Below, piece after piece: positions 41,143 to 53,340 of a DNA stretch of 64,000 bases. Within the stretch, counting starts at the first letter, position 1. Every line of letters starts with the position of its first letter. The notes under the pieces were generated by a model. The model searched no databases. It was given only the letters and a program-made list of their open reading frames with translations, and was not told where the DNA came from. The stretch covers positions 2,728,001 to 2,792,000 of the forward strand of contig NW_027490093.1 in NCBI RefSeq assembly GCF_050948175.1, given 5' to 3'. Origin of the DNA: Xylocopa sonorina. Taxonomy: Eukaryota; Arthropoda; Insecta; Hymenoptera; Apidae. Position numbers and translations under genes: made by a program.

Positions 41143-42211
41143 CGTTCGAACTCCGCGAGAAGAACTTCGAAACGATATAATCCGCGAGAATCACGATACC
41201 CCAGTAGCAGGACACAAAGGAGTTAACAAAACTTACAGTAGAATCCGTGAAAAGTACTACTGGCCGAACATGAAACAAGAAATCCAAAAATACATAGAAA
41301 AATGCGAAATGTGCAAAAAATTAAAACTAACTAGAGTCAAAACGCGTCAACCTCTAACTCTCACCGATACCCCAGGCACAGCATTCGACAAGATATCCAT
41401 GGACGTTATGGGACCATTACCCCCCACTCCAGACGGATATACGAACATACTCACGATACAAGATCTCCTGACAAAGTATTCCCTAGCAATTCATTTAAAA
41501 AGAACCACGGCGGTTGACATAGCCGACGCGTTCATTACGCATTTTATTTGTAAATTCGGATGCCCTAAGGGCATATTAACAGATCAAGGTTCCAATTTTA
41601 TAAACTCATTGATGAAAACCATCGCCGCTAGATTCAGAATTCAACAATATAAAACAACGGCTTTCCACCCCCAGACCAACGGTTATGTGGAAAGATCACA
41701 TCACGTGTTAGCGGAATATTTAAAACAATTCATAGGCAATCGGAACAATTGGGAAAAATGGCTGCCATACGCTATGTTTTCCTACAATACCAGTACACAC
41801 GAAGGAACACGTTACACGCCATACGAACTGGTTTTTGGGAAAATAGCACGAACTCCCTCTGCCATACCTTTCAGAGACACTTCGGAAAACGAATCGTACG
41901 CCGCGTATTTAGATGAACTCAACGATAGAATACGTACTTCACAAGAAATAGCGAAAACATACTTAGACGGTGCAAAAACACGCGCTAAATTCTATTACGA
42001 TAAGAAGCTTAATGTAAAGGATTTCCAAGTCGGACAATGGGTTTATTTGCTCCGCGAACCACTTAGACATAAATTCGATTCTCAATACACAGGCCCATAT
42101 AAGATCTGGGCCTGGAGATTCTGCCTAATAATAATGTAAAAATTAATGTTAAGGGGAGGCACAAGATTGTGTATTCAAATAAATTAAAAAAATTGTAAGC
42201 GCCTACAAACG

Positions 42212-43066
42212 ATGAATGCAGGTATGAGAGTTCGATCGAATGTAGGAGACAGTGAAAAGTGTAAGTCAAAATCAAAAACTGAAAATCTTAATGAACAAAG
42301 AGTAAAAGAATCGGTGACAGTGACAAACGAACAAAGTGCACCTCAGAAGAAAAGTGCAACCAAACAGAGTGCAGCCGTAGCAGCACAAGATACGCAGAGA
42401 CCACAGCATCCACGAGACGAGAGACCACAGCATCCACGAGATGAGAGCAGCATACACGCCAAGGAGGACCAATCTCCTCCACAGCACACGAGACGAGTAG
42501 CATACCACATCGAGCCCACATCAGTCCAGAGATTTCGCAATAGGCGAAATTCTTTTTCTAAGGGGGAAGGTGTGACGTCAGGCGTCCCACCTGCCACCCT
42601 CTCAACGCACCACAGCAACCACTCTCACGCGCCTGCACCACAGGCAACACCCAGGCGCAATTCGCCGTCTCACTCAGGCCAAAGGCTACGACCATCGTCT
42701 CACTCGCACCCGCAGAGGTGCTCGCCGTCTCTCTCACTCCAAGGGATATACCCTCCGTCTCACTCGCATCCGCAGATGTGTTCGCCTTCTCCCTCGCTCC
42801 AAGGGCAACACATTCTGTCTCACTCGCACCGAGGGCCTCGTGCGTCATCTCGCTCGCACCAAGGACCATGTGCGCTGTCTCGCTCCCACTCGAGGTGCCA
42901 TCCACCGTCTCACTCTTACCTGCAGGGAAACTCGCCCTCTCGCTCACTCCAGGGACGTACCAGGAGAATCAACCTCCACGAGATCCGTCGACGGGAACCC
43001 TCACCGTACAAAGGACTCTACGATTTCACCATCCCAGATCTGCCATGCCCAAAATACTATTTCTAA
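42212..43066 (+). CDS. Post-integrase ORF running through PPT into the 3' LTR
   Basis: A 284-codon frame starting MNAGMRVRSN at 42212. Residues 1-120 (internal region) are polar and rich in Lys, Ser, Gln and Glu, with a duplicated RPQHPRDE unit (about 42398-42445). The frame passes through the polypurine tract at 42560-42570 and into U3, where VTSGVPPATLS opens the LTR part. Ser/His/Arg repeats (about residues 145-250) follow, then a basic stretch RTRRINLHEIRRREPS and the end CPKYYF. No signal peptide, membrane segment or envelope motif is visible, so it is not an env. Its position recalls accessory genes that overlap the 3' LTR. The start codon is the first in the frame; a spliced RNA could supply another start. 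Function unknown. Confidence 0.5.
   Translation: MNAGMRVRSNVGDSEKCKSKSKTENLNEQRVKESVTVTNEQSAPQKKSATKQSAAVAAQDTQRPQHPRDERPQHPRDESSIHAKEDQSPPQHTRRVAYHIEPTSVQRFRNRRNSFSKGEGVTSGVPPATLSTHHSNHSHAPAPQATPRRNSPSHSGQRLRPSSHSHPQRCSPSLSLQGIYPPSHSHPQMCSPSPSLQGQHILSHSHRGPRASSRSHQGPCALSRSHSRCHPPSHSYLQGNSPSRSLQGRTRRINLHEIRRREPSPYKGLYDFTIPDLPCPKYYF
42560..42570 (+). promoter_or_regulatory. Polypurine tract
   Basis: aagggggaagg lies directly before the TGTGACG start of the 3' LTR, the expected place and composition for the plus-strand primer left by RNase H. Confidence 0.9.
42655..42960 (+). repeat. Coding minisatellite in U3 of the 3' LTR
   Basis: About ten imperfect units of 27-33 bp encoding Ser/His/Arg/Gln-rich peptides (PSHSHPQRC, SPSLSLQG, PSHSHPQMC, SPSPSLQG, LSHSHRG, SSRSHQG and similar). 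Compared with the 5' LTR there are 40 more codons. The length change is in frame. Confidence 0.75.
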
Positions 43067-43710
43067 TATTACTAATTAACATTACATATGTACTCCTACA
43101 TTCTAAGCTCTGTATTCCTAGCTCATAGAATTTACACGACACTACTTTATAACGACACAAACAACACACATTTTACATTTAAGGCGTAATTTCTAATTTC
43201 ATACTTGTATGTCTATATTCATAAGTTGCGCTAATTAAGTAACCCGCGACGCGCGAGATCGCGACCGCCTCAGCGGCACGCGCCGCTAACCCGACCACGC
43301 AACGCCGAAACCCCACTCGGGCGTCCACATACTCTCACCTACGTTCGCACACGACCGAAGCGCTCCGAGAGTCGAGGAGGTCGCAGACGCATCTTGGGAG
43401 ACACAGTCAGTCAGTACCGTCAGTACGGTACAGTTTTATCTCGCCTTCGGGCACTTCCAATTCCAAGTCTCTTCCAAGTCGCGCCTTAGGGCCGTCGCGC
43501 AGCCTCGATGAGGTTCCTAGTTCTAAAGTCTTTGTTCTAATTCCTAATTCATAGTTAACCTAGTGTTAATACTTAGAAATAATTGTTCTTGTACTCTTTG
43601 ATTTAGAATATACTTTATTATTTTCCTACCACATCAAGTTCTAGTTCATTCCAACTCCATTTCTAAATTCAATTATATTTTAATACAAATTCTTCCAAGT
43701 TCGCAACAAC

Positions 43711-44109
43711 TTGAGTGTTTATAAACGAACTCTTCGCGCCGGGAGGAAGAATTTAATCCATTATCTCGTGCGGAATACGTTGGTGAAACGCCAGAATTCT
43801 TCGTTCATCGACGGACGGCGACATTCATCGCAGCTCCACCGTCACAACGCCGATTTCAGCCAGCCGTACGCCGACTCCTCCCCCGAAAACGACACTCAAC
43901 GATCGCCACATCTGAAAGCAGAAGAGGGAAATCAGCGAAAGGTAAGTAAAATCCCCCCTTACACGCGTTCGCGATTGTTTACGGTGCCCGCGTCTTGCCA
44001 GAATCGACGAACCCGGTCATATGCGTTTTATACCAGACCGAATTTTCGACTAAAAGGCTTGTGTCATACAGCCTCCTGGGATACGAATAATTTGTTCGCC
44101 AGGACGTGA
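43711..44109 (+). other. 132-codon open frame in the 3' LTR, doubtful gene
   Basis: Counterpart of the 36094-36492 frame, same length, uninterrupted. Differences from that copy are mainly amino-acid changes. It contains the splice-donor sequence at 43942. No domain is recognised and I do not regard it as a supported gene. Confidence 0.2.
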
Positions 44110-44111
44110 CA

Positions 44112-44115
44112 CTAC
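44112..44115. repeat. Target-site duplication, right (ctac)
   Basis: Pairs with 35071-35074. The satellite resumes as ctacttcctagc in the same monomer register that stops at the left side, so no satellite was lost on insertion. Confidence 0.9.
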
Positions 44116-47100
44116 TTCCTAGCACGGAAGTGTCACATTTACATTCATTTGATGTGTATGCGAGGTATACATGCCACTTCGCAATGAATATTATATCTTA
44201 TCATGAAACATAGAAATGAGATGGGATATCGCGATTTAAGAAGCATTAGAACTCTACTGCATCGATACGTAGACATCTGCAAACGCAACGTCCTAGCAAG
44301 GAAGTGTCGCATTTACATTCTTTTGAAGTGAGTACGAGACACTTCGCAATGAAAATTATATCTTATCATGAAACATAGAAAGGAGATGCGATATCTCGAT
44401 TTAAGAAGCATTGCAACGCTATTGCTTCGATACGTAGACATCTGCAGACGCTATTTCCTAGCAAGGAAGTGTCGCATTTACATTCATTTGAAGTGTATCC
44501 GAGGTATACATGACACTTCGCAATGAATATTATATCTTATCATGAAACATAGAAATGAGATGCGAAAGCTCGTTTAAGAAGCTTTAGAACTCTATTGATT
44601 CGATACCTAGACATCTGCAAACGCTACTTTCTAGCAAGGAAGTGTTGCATTTACATTCTTTTGAAGTGAATACGAGGTATGCACGTCACTTCGCAATGAA
44701 TATTATATCTTATCATGAATCGTAGAACTGAGATGCAAAAGCGCGTATAAGAAGCATTAGAACTCTACTGCATCGATACGTAGACATCTGCAAACGCAAC
44801 GTCCTAGCAAGGAAGTGTCGCATTTACATTCTTTTGAAGTGAATACGAGGTATACATGACACTACGCAATGAAAATTATATCTTATCATGAAACATAGAA
44901 ATGAGATGCGATGTCTCGATTTAAGAAGCATTGCAACGCTATTGCTTCGATACCTTGACATCTGCAAACGCTACTTCCTAACAAGAAAGTGTCGCATTTA
45001 CATTCTTTTGAAGTGAATACGAGGTATGCATGTCACTTCACAGTGAATATTATACCTTATCATGAAACATAGAAATGAGATGCGATATCGCGTTTTAGGA
45101 AGCATCAGAACACTATTGCTACGATACGTAGACATCTGCAAACGCCATTTCCTAGCAAGAAAGTGACGCAGTTACATTCTTTTGAATTGTATGCGAGGTA
45201 TACATAACACTACACAATGAATATTATATCTTATATCGAAACATATGAATGAGATGCGATATCGCGATTTAAGAAGCATTACAACTCTATTGCTTCGATA
45301 CGTAGACATCTGCAAGCGCTATTTCCTAGCAAGGAAGCGTCGCATTTACATTCTTTTGAAGTGAATACGAGGTATGCATGTCACATCGCAATGAATATTA
45401 TATCTTATCATGAGACATGGAAGTGAGATGCGATATCGCGTTTCTAGAAGCATTAGAACTCTATTGCTTCGATACGTAGACATCTGCAAACGCTATTTCC
45501 TAGCAAGAAAGTGGCGCATTTACATTCATTTGAAGTGTATGCGAGGTATAGGTGACACTTCGCAATGAATATTACATCTTAGCATGAAACATAGAAATGA
45601 GATGCGATATGGCGATTCAAGAAGCATTAAATCTCTATTGCTACGATACGTAGATATCTGCAGACGCTATTTCCTAGCAAGGAAGTGTCGCATTTATATT
45701 CATTTGAAGTGTAGACGAGATATACATAACACTGCACAATGAATATTATATCTTATCATGAAACTTAGAAGTGAGATGCGATATCGCGATTTAAGAAGCA
45801 TTACAACTCTATTGCTTCGATTCGTAGACATCTGCAAACGCTAGTTCCTAGCAAGGAAGTGTCGCATTTACATTCATTTGAAGTATATGCGAGGAATACA
45901 AGACACTGCGCAATGAATATTGTATCTTATCATGGAACACACAAACGAAATGCGATATTGCGATATAAGGAGCATAAGAACTCTACTGCTTCGACACGTA
46001 GCCATCTGAAAACGCTACTTCCTAGCAAGGAAGTGTCGCATTTACATTCTTTTGAAAGGAATACAAGGTATACATGACACTGCACAATGAATATTATATC
46101 TTATCGTAAAACATAGAAATGAGATGCGATACCTCGTTTTAAGAAGCATTAGAAATCTATTGCTACGATACGCAGACATCTGCAGACGCTATTTCCTAGC
46201 AAGGAAGTGTCGCTTTTACATTCTTTTGAAGTGAATACGAGGTATACATAACACTCCACAATAAATATTACATCTTATCATAAAGCATATAAATGAGGAG
46301 CGATTTCGCGTTTTAAGAAGCATTAGAACTCTATTGCTTCGATACGTAGTCGTCTGCAAACGCTACTCCTAGCAAGGAAGTGTCGCATTTACATCCTTTT
46401 GAAGCGAATATGTGGTATTCATGACACTTCGCAATGAATATTATATCTTATCATGAAACATAGACATAAGATGCGATATCGCGTTTTAAAAAGCATTAGA
46501 TCACTATTGCTACGATACGTTGTCATCTGCAAACGCTATTTAATAGCAAGGTAGTGTCGCATTTACATTCCTTTGAAGTGAATACGAGGTATGCATAACA
46601 CTCCACAATGAATTTTATACCTTATAAAGAAACATAGAAATGAAATGGGGTATCGCGATTTAAGAAGAATTAGATCCCTATTGCCTCGATACGTAGACGT
46701 CTGCAAGCGCTATTTCCTAGCAAGGAAGAGTCGCATTCGCATTCTTTTGAAGTGATTACGAGGTATACATAACACTCCACAATGAATATTATATCTTATC
46801 ATGAAACATAGAAATGGGAAGCGATATCGCGCTTTAAGAAGCATTAGATCTCTATTGCTACGATACGTAGATGTCTGGAAATGCTATTTCCTAGCAAGGA
46901 AGTGCCGCATTTACATTCCTTTCAAGTGAATACGAGGTATACATGACACTCCGCAATGAATATTATATCTTCTCATGAAACATAGAAATGAGATGCAACA
47001 TCTCGTTTTAAGATGCCTTAGAACTCAATTGCTTCGATACGTAAACATCTGCCAATGCTATTTCCTAGCAAGGAAGTGTCGTATTTACACTCATTTGAAG

Positions 47101-50100
47101 TGTATGCGAGAAATACATTACACTTCGCAATGAATATTATATCTTATCATGAAACATAGAAATGAGATGCGACATCTCGTTTTAAGATGCATTAGAACTC
47201 TATTGTTTCGATACCTAGACATCTGGAAACGCTACTTCCTAGCAAGGAAGTGCTGCACTTACATTCTTTTCAAGTGAATACGAGGTATACATAACACTCC
47301 GCAATGAATATTTTATCTTATAATGAGACATAGAAATGCTATGCGATATCGCGTTTTAAGAAGCATTAAAACTCTATTGTTTCGATACGTAGACATCTGC
47401 AAACGCTATTTCCTGGAAAGGAAGTGTCGCATTTACATTCATTTGTAGTGTAGACGAGGAATACATATCACTTCGCAATGAATATTATATCTTAACATGA
47501 AACATAGGAATGACATGCGATATCGCGTTTTAAGAAGCATTAGAACTCTATTGCCTCGATACGTAGACATCAGGACGCGTAATTCCCTAGCAAGAAAGTG
47601 TCGCATTTACATTCTTTTGAAGTGAATACGAGGTATACATAACACTCCACAATGAATATTATATCTTATCATGAAACATAGAAATGCGATGCGATATCGC
47701 GTTTTAAGAAACATTAGAACTCTATTGCTTCGATACGTAGACATCTGCAAACGCTATTTCCTAGCAAGGGAGAGTCGCATTTACATTCTCTTGAAATGAA
47801 TACGAGGTATACAATACACTTCGCAATGAACATTATATCTCATCATGAACCATAGAAATGACATGCGATATGGCGAATTAGGAAGCATTAGAGCATTATT
47901 GCTACGATAAGTAGACATCTGCAAACGCTATTTAATAGCAAGGAAGTGTCGCATTTACATTCGCTTGAAGTGAATACGAGGAATACATGACAATTCGCAA
48001 TGAATATTTTATCTTGTCATGAAACATAGAAAAGAGATGCTATATCGTGTTTTGAGAAGCATTAGAATCATAATTCTACGATACGTAGACATCTGCAAAC
48101 GCTATTTCCCGGAAAGGAGGTGTCGCATTTACATTCATATGAAGTGAATACGAGGAATACATATAACTACGCAATGAATATTATCTCTTATCATGAAACA
48201 TAGAAGTGAGATGCGATATCACGTTTTAAGAAGCATTAGAACTCTATTGCTACGATACGCAGACATCTGCAAACGCTATTTCCTAGCATGGAAATGTCAC
48301 ATTTACATTCTTCTGACGTGAGTACAAGGTATACATGACACTTCGCAATGAATATTATATGTTATCATGAAACATAGGAATGAGATGCGATATCTTGTTT
48401 TAAGAAGCATTATAACATGCTTGCTACGATACGTAGACATCTGCAAATGCTATTTCCTAGGAAGGAAGTGCCGCATTTACATCCATTTGAAGTGAATACG
48501 AGGATTACGTGGAACTTCGCAATGAATATTATGTCCTATCATGAAACATAGAAATGTGATGTGATATCGCGTTTTAAGAAGATTTAGAACTCTATTGCTA
48601 CGATGCGTAGACATCTGCAGACGCTGTTTCCTAGCAAGGAAGTGTCGCATTTACATTCTTCTGAAGTGTGTGCGAGGTATAAGTGATTCTTCGCAATGAA
48701 TACTATATCTTATCATGAAACATAGTAACGAGATGCGATATCCCGTTTCAAGAAGCATTAGAACTCTATTGCTTCGATACGTAGGCATCTGCAATCGCTA
48801 TTTCCTAGCAAGGTAGTGTCGCATTTACATTCATTTGAAGTGTATGCGAGGTATACATAACACTTCGCAATGAATATTATATGTTATCATGAAACATAGA
48901 AATGAGATGCGATATCTCGTTTTAAGACGTATTAGAGCTCTTTTGCTTCGATACGTAGACATCAGCAAACGCTATTTCCTAGCAAGGAAGTGTCACATTT
49001 ACATTCATTTGAAGTGTATGCGATGTATACGTGACACTTCGCAATGAATATTATATCTTATCATGATTCATAGAAATGCGATGCGATATCGCGTTTTGAG
49101 AAGCATTAGAACTCAATTGCTACGATACGTAGACATCTGCAAACGCTATTTCCTAGGAAGGAAGTGTCGCATTTACATTAAATTGACGTGAATATGTGGA
49201 ATACATGAAACTTCGCAATGAATATTATGTCATATCATGAAACATAGAAATGTGGTGTGATGTCGCGTTTTAAGAAGATTTAGAACTCTATTGCTACGAT
49301 GCGTAGACATCTGCAGACGCTGTTTCCTAGCAAGGAAGTGTCGCATTTACATTCTTCTGAAGCGTATGCGAGGTATATGTGATTCTTCGCAATGAATTCT
49401 ATATCTTATCATGAAACATAGAAACGAGATGTGACATCCCGTTTCAAGAAGCATTAGAACTCTATTGCTTCGATACTTAGACATCTGCAATCGCTATTTC
49501 CTAGCAAGGAAGTGTCGCATTTACATTCATTTGAAGTGAATACGAGGAATACATGAAACTTCGCAATGAATATTATACCTTATCATGAAACATAGAAATG
49601 TGATGTGAGAGCGCGTTTTAAGAAGCATTAGAACCCTATTGCTACGATGCGTAGACATCTGCAGACGCTGTTTCCTAGCAAGGAAGTGTCACATTTACAT
49701 TCTTCTGAAGTGTATGCGAGGTATAAGTGATACTTCGCAATGAATACTATATCTTATCTTGAAACATAGTAACGAGATGCGATATCCCGTTTCAAGAAGC
49801 AATAGAACTCTATTGCTTCGATACGTTGATATCCTCAAACGCTATTTCCGAGCAAGGATGTGTCGCATTTACATTCATCTGAAGTGAAGACGAGGAATAC
49901 GTGATACTTCGCAATGAATATTATATCTTATCATGAAACATAGAAATGTGATGTGATATCGCGTCTTAAGAAGATTTAGAACTCTATTGCTACGATGCAT
50001 AGACATCTGCAGACGCTGCTTCCTAGCAAGGAAGCCTCGCACTTACATACTTTTGAAGTGTATGCGAGGTATATGTAACACTTCGCAATGAATATTATAT

Positions 50101-50201
50101 CTTTTCATGAAACATATATATGAGATGCGATATCACGTTTTAAGAAGAGTTACAAATCTACTGCTACGATACGTAGACATCTGAAAACGCTATTTCCTAG
50201 G

Positions 50202-51770
50202 AAGGAAGTGTCGCATTTACATTCATTTGAAGTGTATGCGCGGTATAAGTGACTCTTCGCATTGAATTATATCTTATCGTGAAACATAGAAATGTAATGC
50301 GACATCGCGTTTTAAGAAGCATTCGAACCCTATTGCTACGATACGTAGACATCTGCCATCGATATTTCCTAGCAAGGAAGTGTCGCGTTTACATTAATTT
50401 GAAGTGTATGCGAGGTATACAAGAAACTTCGCAATGAATATTACATCTTATCATGATTCATAGAAATGCGATGCGATATCGCGTTTTGAGAAGCATTAGA
50501 ACTCAATTGCTACGATACGTAGACATCTGCAAACGCTATTTCCACGCAAGGAAGTGTCGCATTTACATTCTTTTGAAGTGTAGACGAGATATACATAACA
50601 CTCCACAATGAATATCGTATCTTATCATGAAACATGTAATTGAGGATCGATTCGCATTTTAAGAAGCATTAGAACTCTATTGCTACGATACGTAGACATC
50701 TGCAGACGCTATTTCGTAGCAAGGAAGTGTCGCATTCACATTCTTTTGAAGTGAATACAAGGTATACATAGCACTCCACAATGAATATTACATCTTATCA
50801 TGAAACTTAGAAATGAGATAGATGTGATATCGCGATTTAAAAAGCACTAGAACTCTATTGCAACGATACGTAGACATCTGCAGACGCTATTTCCTAGCAA
50901 GGAAGTGTCGCATTTACATTCTATTGAAGTGAATACGAGGTATACATGACACTCCGCAATGAATATTATATCTTATCATAAAACATAGAAATGAGATGCG
51001 ATATATCGTTTTAAGAAGCATTAGAACTCTGTTGCTTCGATACGTAGACATCTGCCATCGCCATTTTGTAGCAAGGAAGTGTCGCATTTACATTCTCTTG
51101 AAGTGAATAGGAGGTGAACATGACACTGCACAACGAATATTATATCTTATAATGAAACATAGAAATGAGATACGATATCGCGATGTAAGAAGCATTAGAA
51201 CACAATCGCTTCGATACGCAGACATCTCCAATCGCTATTTCCTAGTAAGGAAGTGTCGCATTTACATTCATTTGAAGTGAATACGAGGTATACATGACAC
51301 TTCGCAATGAATATTATATCGTATCATGAAACATAGAAATGAGTTGCGATATCTCGTTTTAAGAAGCATTAGAACTCTATTGTTGCGATACCCAGACATC
51401 TGGAAACGCTACTTCCTAGCAAGGAAGTGTCGCATTTACATTCATTTGTAGTGTATCCGAGGTATACATAACGCTTCGCAATGAATATTATTTCTTATCA
51501 TAAAACATAGAAATGAGATGCGACATCTCGTTTTAAGAAGCATTAGAACTCCATTGTTTCGACACCTAGACATCTGGAAACGCTATTTCCTAGCAAGGAA
51601 GTGTCGCATTTACATTCATTTGAAGTGAATACGAGCAATACATGAAACTTGGCAAAGTTAAAAATATATCTAATCATGAAGCATAGAAATGTGATGTGAT
51701 ATCGCGTTTTAAGAAGCATTAGAACTCTATTGCTACGATACGTAGACATCTGCAAACGCTATTTCCTAGC
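50202..51770. repeat. 9-monomer satellite duplication, copy 1 (1569 bp)
   Basis: First of two tandem copies of a 1569-bp unit (9 monomers plus 3 bp). Unusual markers present in both are a shortened gcattgaattatatc, an extra gatagatg (about 50816) and the gcaaagttaaaaatatatc deletion variant (about 51651). Only one difference was noticed, gattcgcatttt at about 50650 against gattcgcgtttt. Confidence 0.9.
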
Positions 51771-53340
51771 AAGGAAGTGTCGCATTTACATTCATTTGAA
51801 GTGTATGCGCGGTATAAGTGACTCTTCGCATTGAATTATATCTTATCGTGAAACATAGAAATGTAATGCGACATCGCGTTTTAAGAAGCATTCGAACCCT
51901 ATTGCTACGATACGTAGACATCTGCCATCGATATTTCCTAGCAAGGAAGTGTCGCGTTTACATTAATTTGAAGTGTATGCGAGGTATACAAGAAACTTCG
52001 CAATGAATATTACATCTTATCATGATTCATAGAAATGCGATGCGATATCGCGTTTTGAGAAGCATTAGAACTCAATTGCTACGATACGTAGACATCTGCA
52101 AACGCTATTTCCACGCAAGGAAGTGTCGCATTTACATTCTTTTGAAGTGTAGACGAGATATACATAACACTCCACAATGAATATCGTATCTTATCATGAA
52201 ACATGTAATTGAGGATCGATTCGCGTTTTAAGAAGCATTAGAACTCTATTGCTACGATACGTAGACATCTGCAGACGCTATTTCGTAGCAAGGAAGTGTC
52301 GCATTCACATTCTTTTGAAGTGAATACAAGGTATACATAGCACTCCACAATGAATATTACATCTTATCATGAAACTTAGAAATGAGATAGATGTGATATC
52401 GCGATTTAAAAAGCACTAGAACTCTATTGCAACGATACGTAGACATCTGCAGACGCTATTTCCTAGCAAGGAAGTGTCGCATTTACATTCTATTGAAGTG
52501 AATACGAGGTATACATGACACTCCGCAATGAATATTATATCTTATCATAAAACATAGAAATGAGATGCGATATATCGTTTTAAGAAGCATTAGAACTCTG
52601 TTGCTTCGATACGTAGACATCTGCCATCGCCATTTTGTAGCAAGGAAGTGTCGCATTTACATTCTCTTGAAGTGAATAGGAGGTGAACATGACACTGCAC
52701 AACGAATATTATATCTTATAATGAAACATAGAAATGAGATACGATATCGCGATGTAAGAAGCATTAGAACACAATCGCTTCGATACGCAGACATCTCCAA
52801 TCGCTATTTCCTAGTAAGGAAGTGTCGCATTTACATTCATTTGAAGTGAATACGAGGTATACATGACACTTCGCAATGAATATTATATCGTATCATGAAA
52901 CATAGAAATGAGTTGCGATATCTCGTTTTAAGAAGCATTAGAACTCTATTGTTGCGATACCCAGACATCTGGAAACGCTACTTCCTAGCAAGGAAGTGTC
53001 GCATTTACATTCATTTGTAGTGTATCCGAGGTATACATAACGCTTCGCAATGAATATTATTTCTTATCATAAAACATAGAAATGAGATGCGACATCTCGT
53101 TTTAAGAAGCATTAGAACTCCATTGTTTCGACACCTAGACATCTGGAAACGCTATTTCCTAGCAAGGAAGTGTCGCATTTACATTCATTTGAAGTGAATA
53201 CGAGCAATACATGAAACTTGGCAAAGTTAAAAATATATCTAATCATGAAGCATAGAAATGTGATGTGATATCGCGTTTTAAGAAGCATTAGAACTCTATT
53301 GCTACGATACGTAGACATCTGCAAACGCTATTTCCTAGCA
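51771..53340. repeat. 9-monomer satellite duplication, copy 2
   Basis: Second copy at an offset of 1569 bp; for example gtgtatgcgcggtataagtg is at 50232 and 51801. The match ends at about 53360, where ttcttctaaag replaces ttcatttgaag. The near identity shows that the duplication is recent compared with the divergence among monomers. Confidence 0.9.

Larger units (their letters stand above)
37757..42139 (+). pseudogene. pol: pol: protease, RT, RNase H, integrase; interrupted
   Basis: Pol polyprotein in the -1 frame to gag. Protease has DTGAEINVI at 37949. A low-complexity linker with tandem repeats (38530-38775) follows. RT runs from about 39200 with PPIHKEEI, the SPYNSPLWVV and FDLASGFHQIPM motifs and the YLDDIVLYA catalytic box at about 39719. 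A TGA at 39911-39913 interrupts the frame in the RT thumb, and the same frame resumes immediately. RNase H (about 40130-40500) shows TSDAS, IEKE and TDHR residues. A proline-rich stretch and a macro-like segment (40770-41142) come next. Integrase has HDTPVAGH...CEMC (HHCC, 29 residues between second H and first C) from about 41190, and catalytic D at 41402, D at 41582 and E at 41690 (D-x35-E). After GPYKI at about 42105 the frame changes near a gggcc stretch, and the present end at 42139 is not the family's usual C terminus; another frame stays open to a TAA at about 42196-42198. Confidence 0.93.
35075..44111 (+). mobile_element. Complete but inactive Ty3/gypsy LTR retrotransposon
   Basis: A 9037-bp element inserted in a satellite monomer. 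It has two LTRs in direct orientation, a primer-binding site, gag, pol with the gypsy order protease-RT-RNase H-integrase, a post-integrase ORF and a polypurine tract. RT has the YLDDIVLY form of the catalytic box and integrase the HHCC finger and D,D35E triad, with RNase H before integrase; together these place it in Ty3/gypsy and not in Copia or BEL. Base composition and codon use clearly differ from the satellite. Nonsense mutations in gag and pol and a frameshift at the pol end make this copy non-functional by itself. The LTRs differ at about 45 positions outside the minisatellite (hand count, about 3%), so the insertion is not very recent. No envelope gene with signal and membrane segments was seen. 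Confidence 0.95.
42571..44111 (+). repeat. 3' LTR (1541 bp) of the gypsy element
   Basis: Begins TGTGACGTCAGG and ends GGACGTGACA, followed by ctac. It is 121 bp longer than the 5' LTR: 120 bp of this is extra minisatellite in the tail ORF (about 42655-42960) and 1 bp is a small indel. Outside the repeats it differs by scattered substitutions, about 3% by hand count. It carries the same TCAGT cluster, conserved block, 132-codon frame (43711-44109) and splice donor (43942) as the 5' copy. Confidence 0.93.

Noticed and set aside
42212..42570. An envelope gene after integrase
   Set aside because: The frame is polar and basic with no signal peptide, cleavage site or membrane segment.
36094..44109. 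The 132-codon frame of both LTRs as an accessory gene
   Set aside because: It is open in both copies, but most differences between them change amino acids and a splice donor cuts it. Listed only as a doubtful frame.
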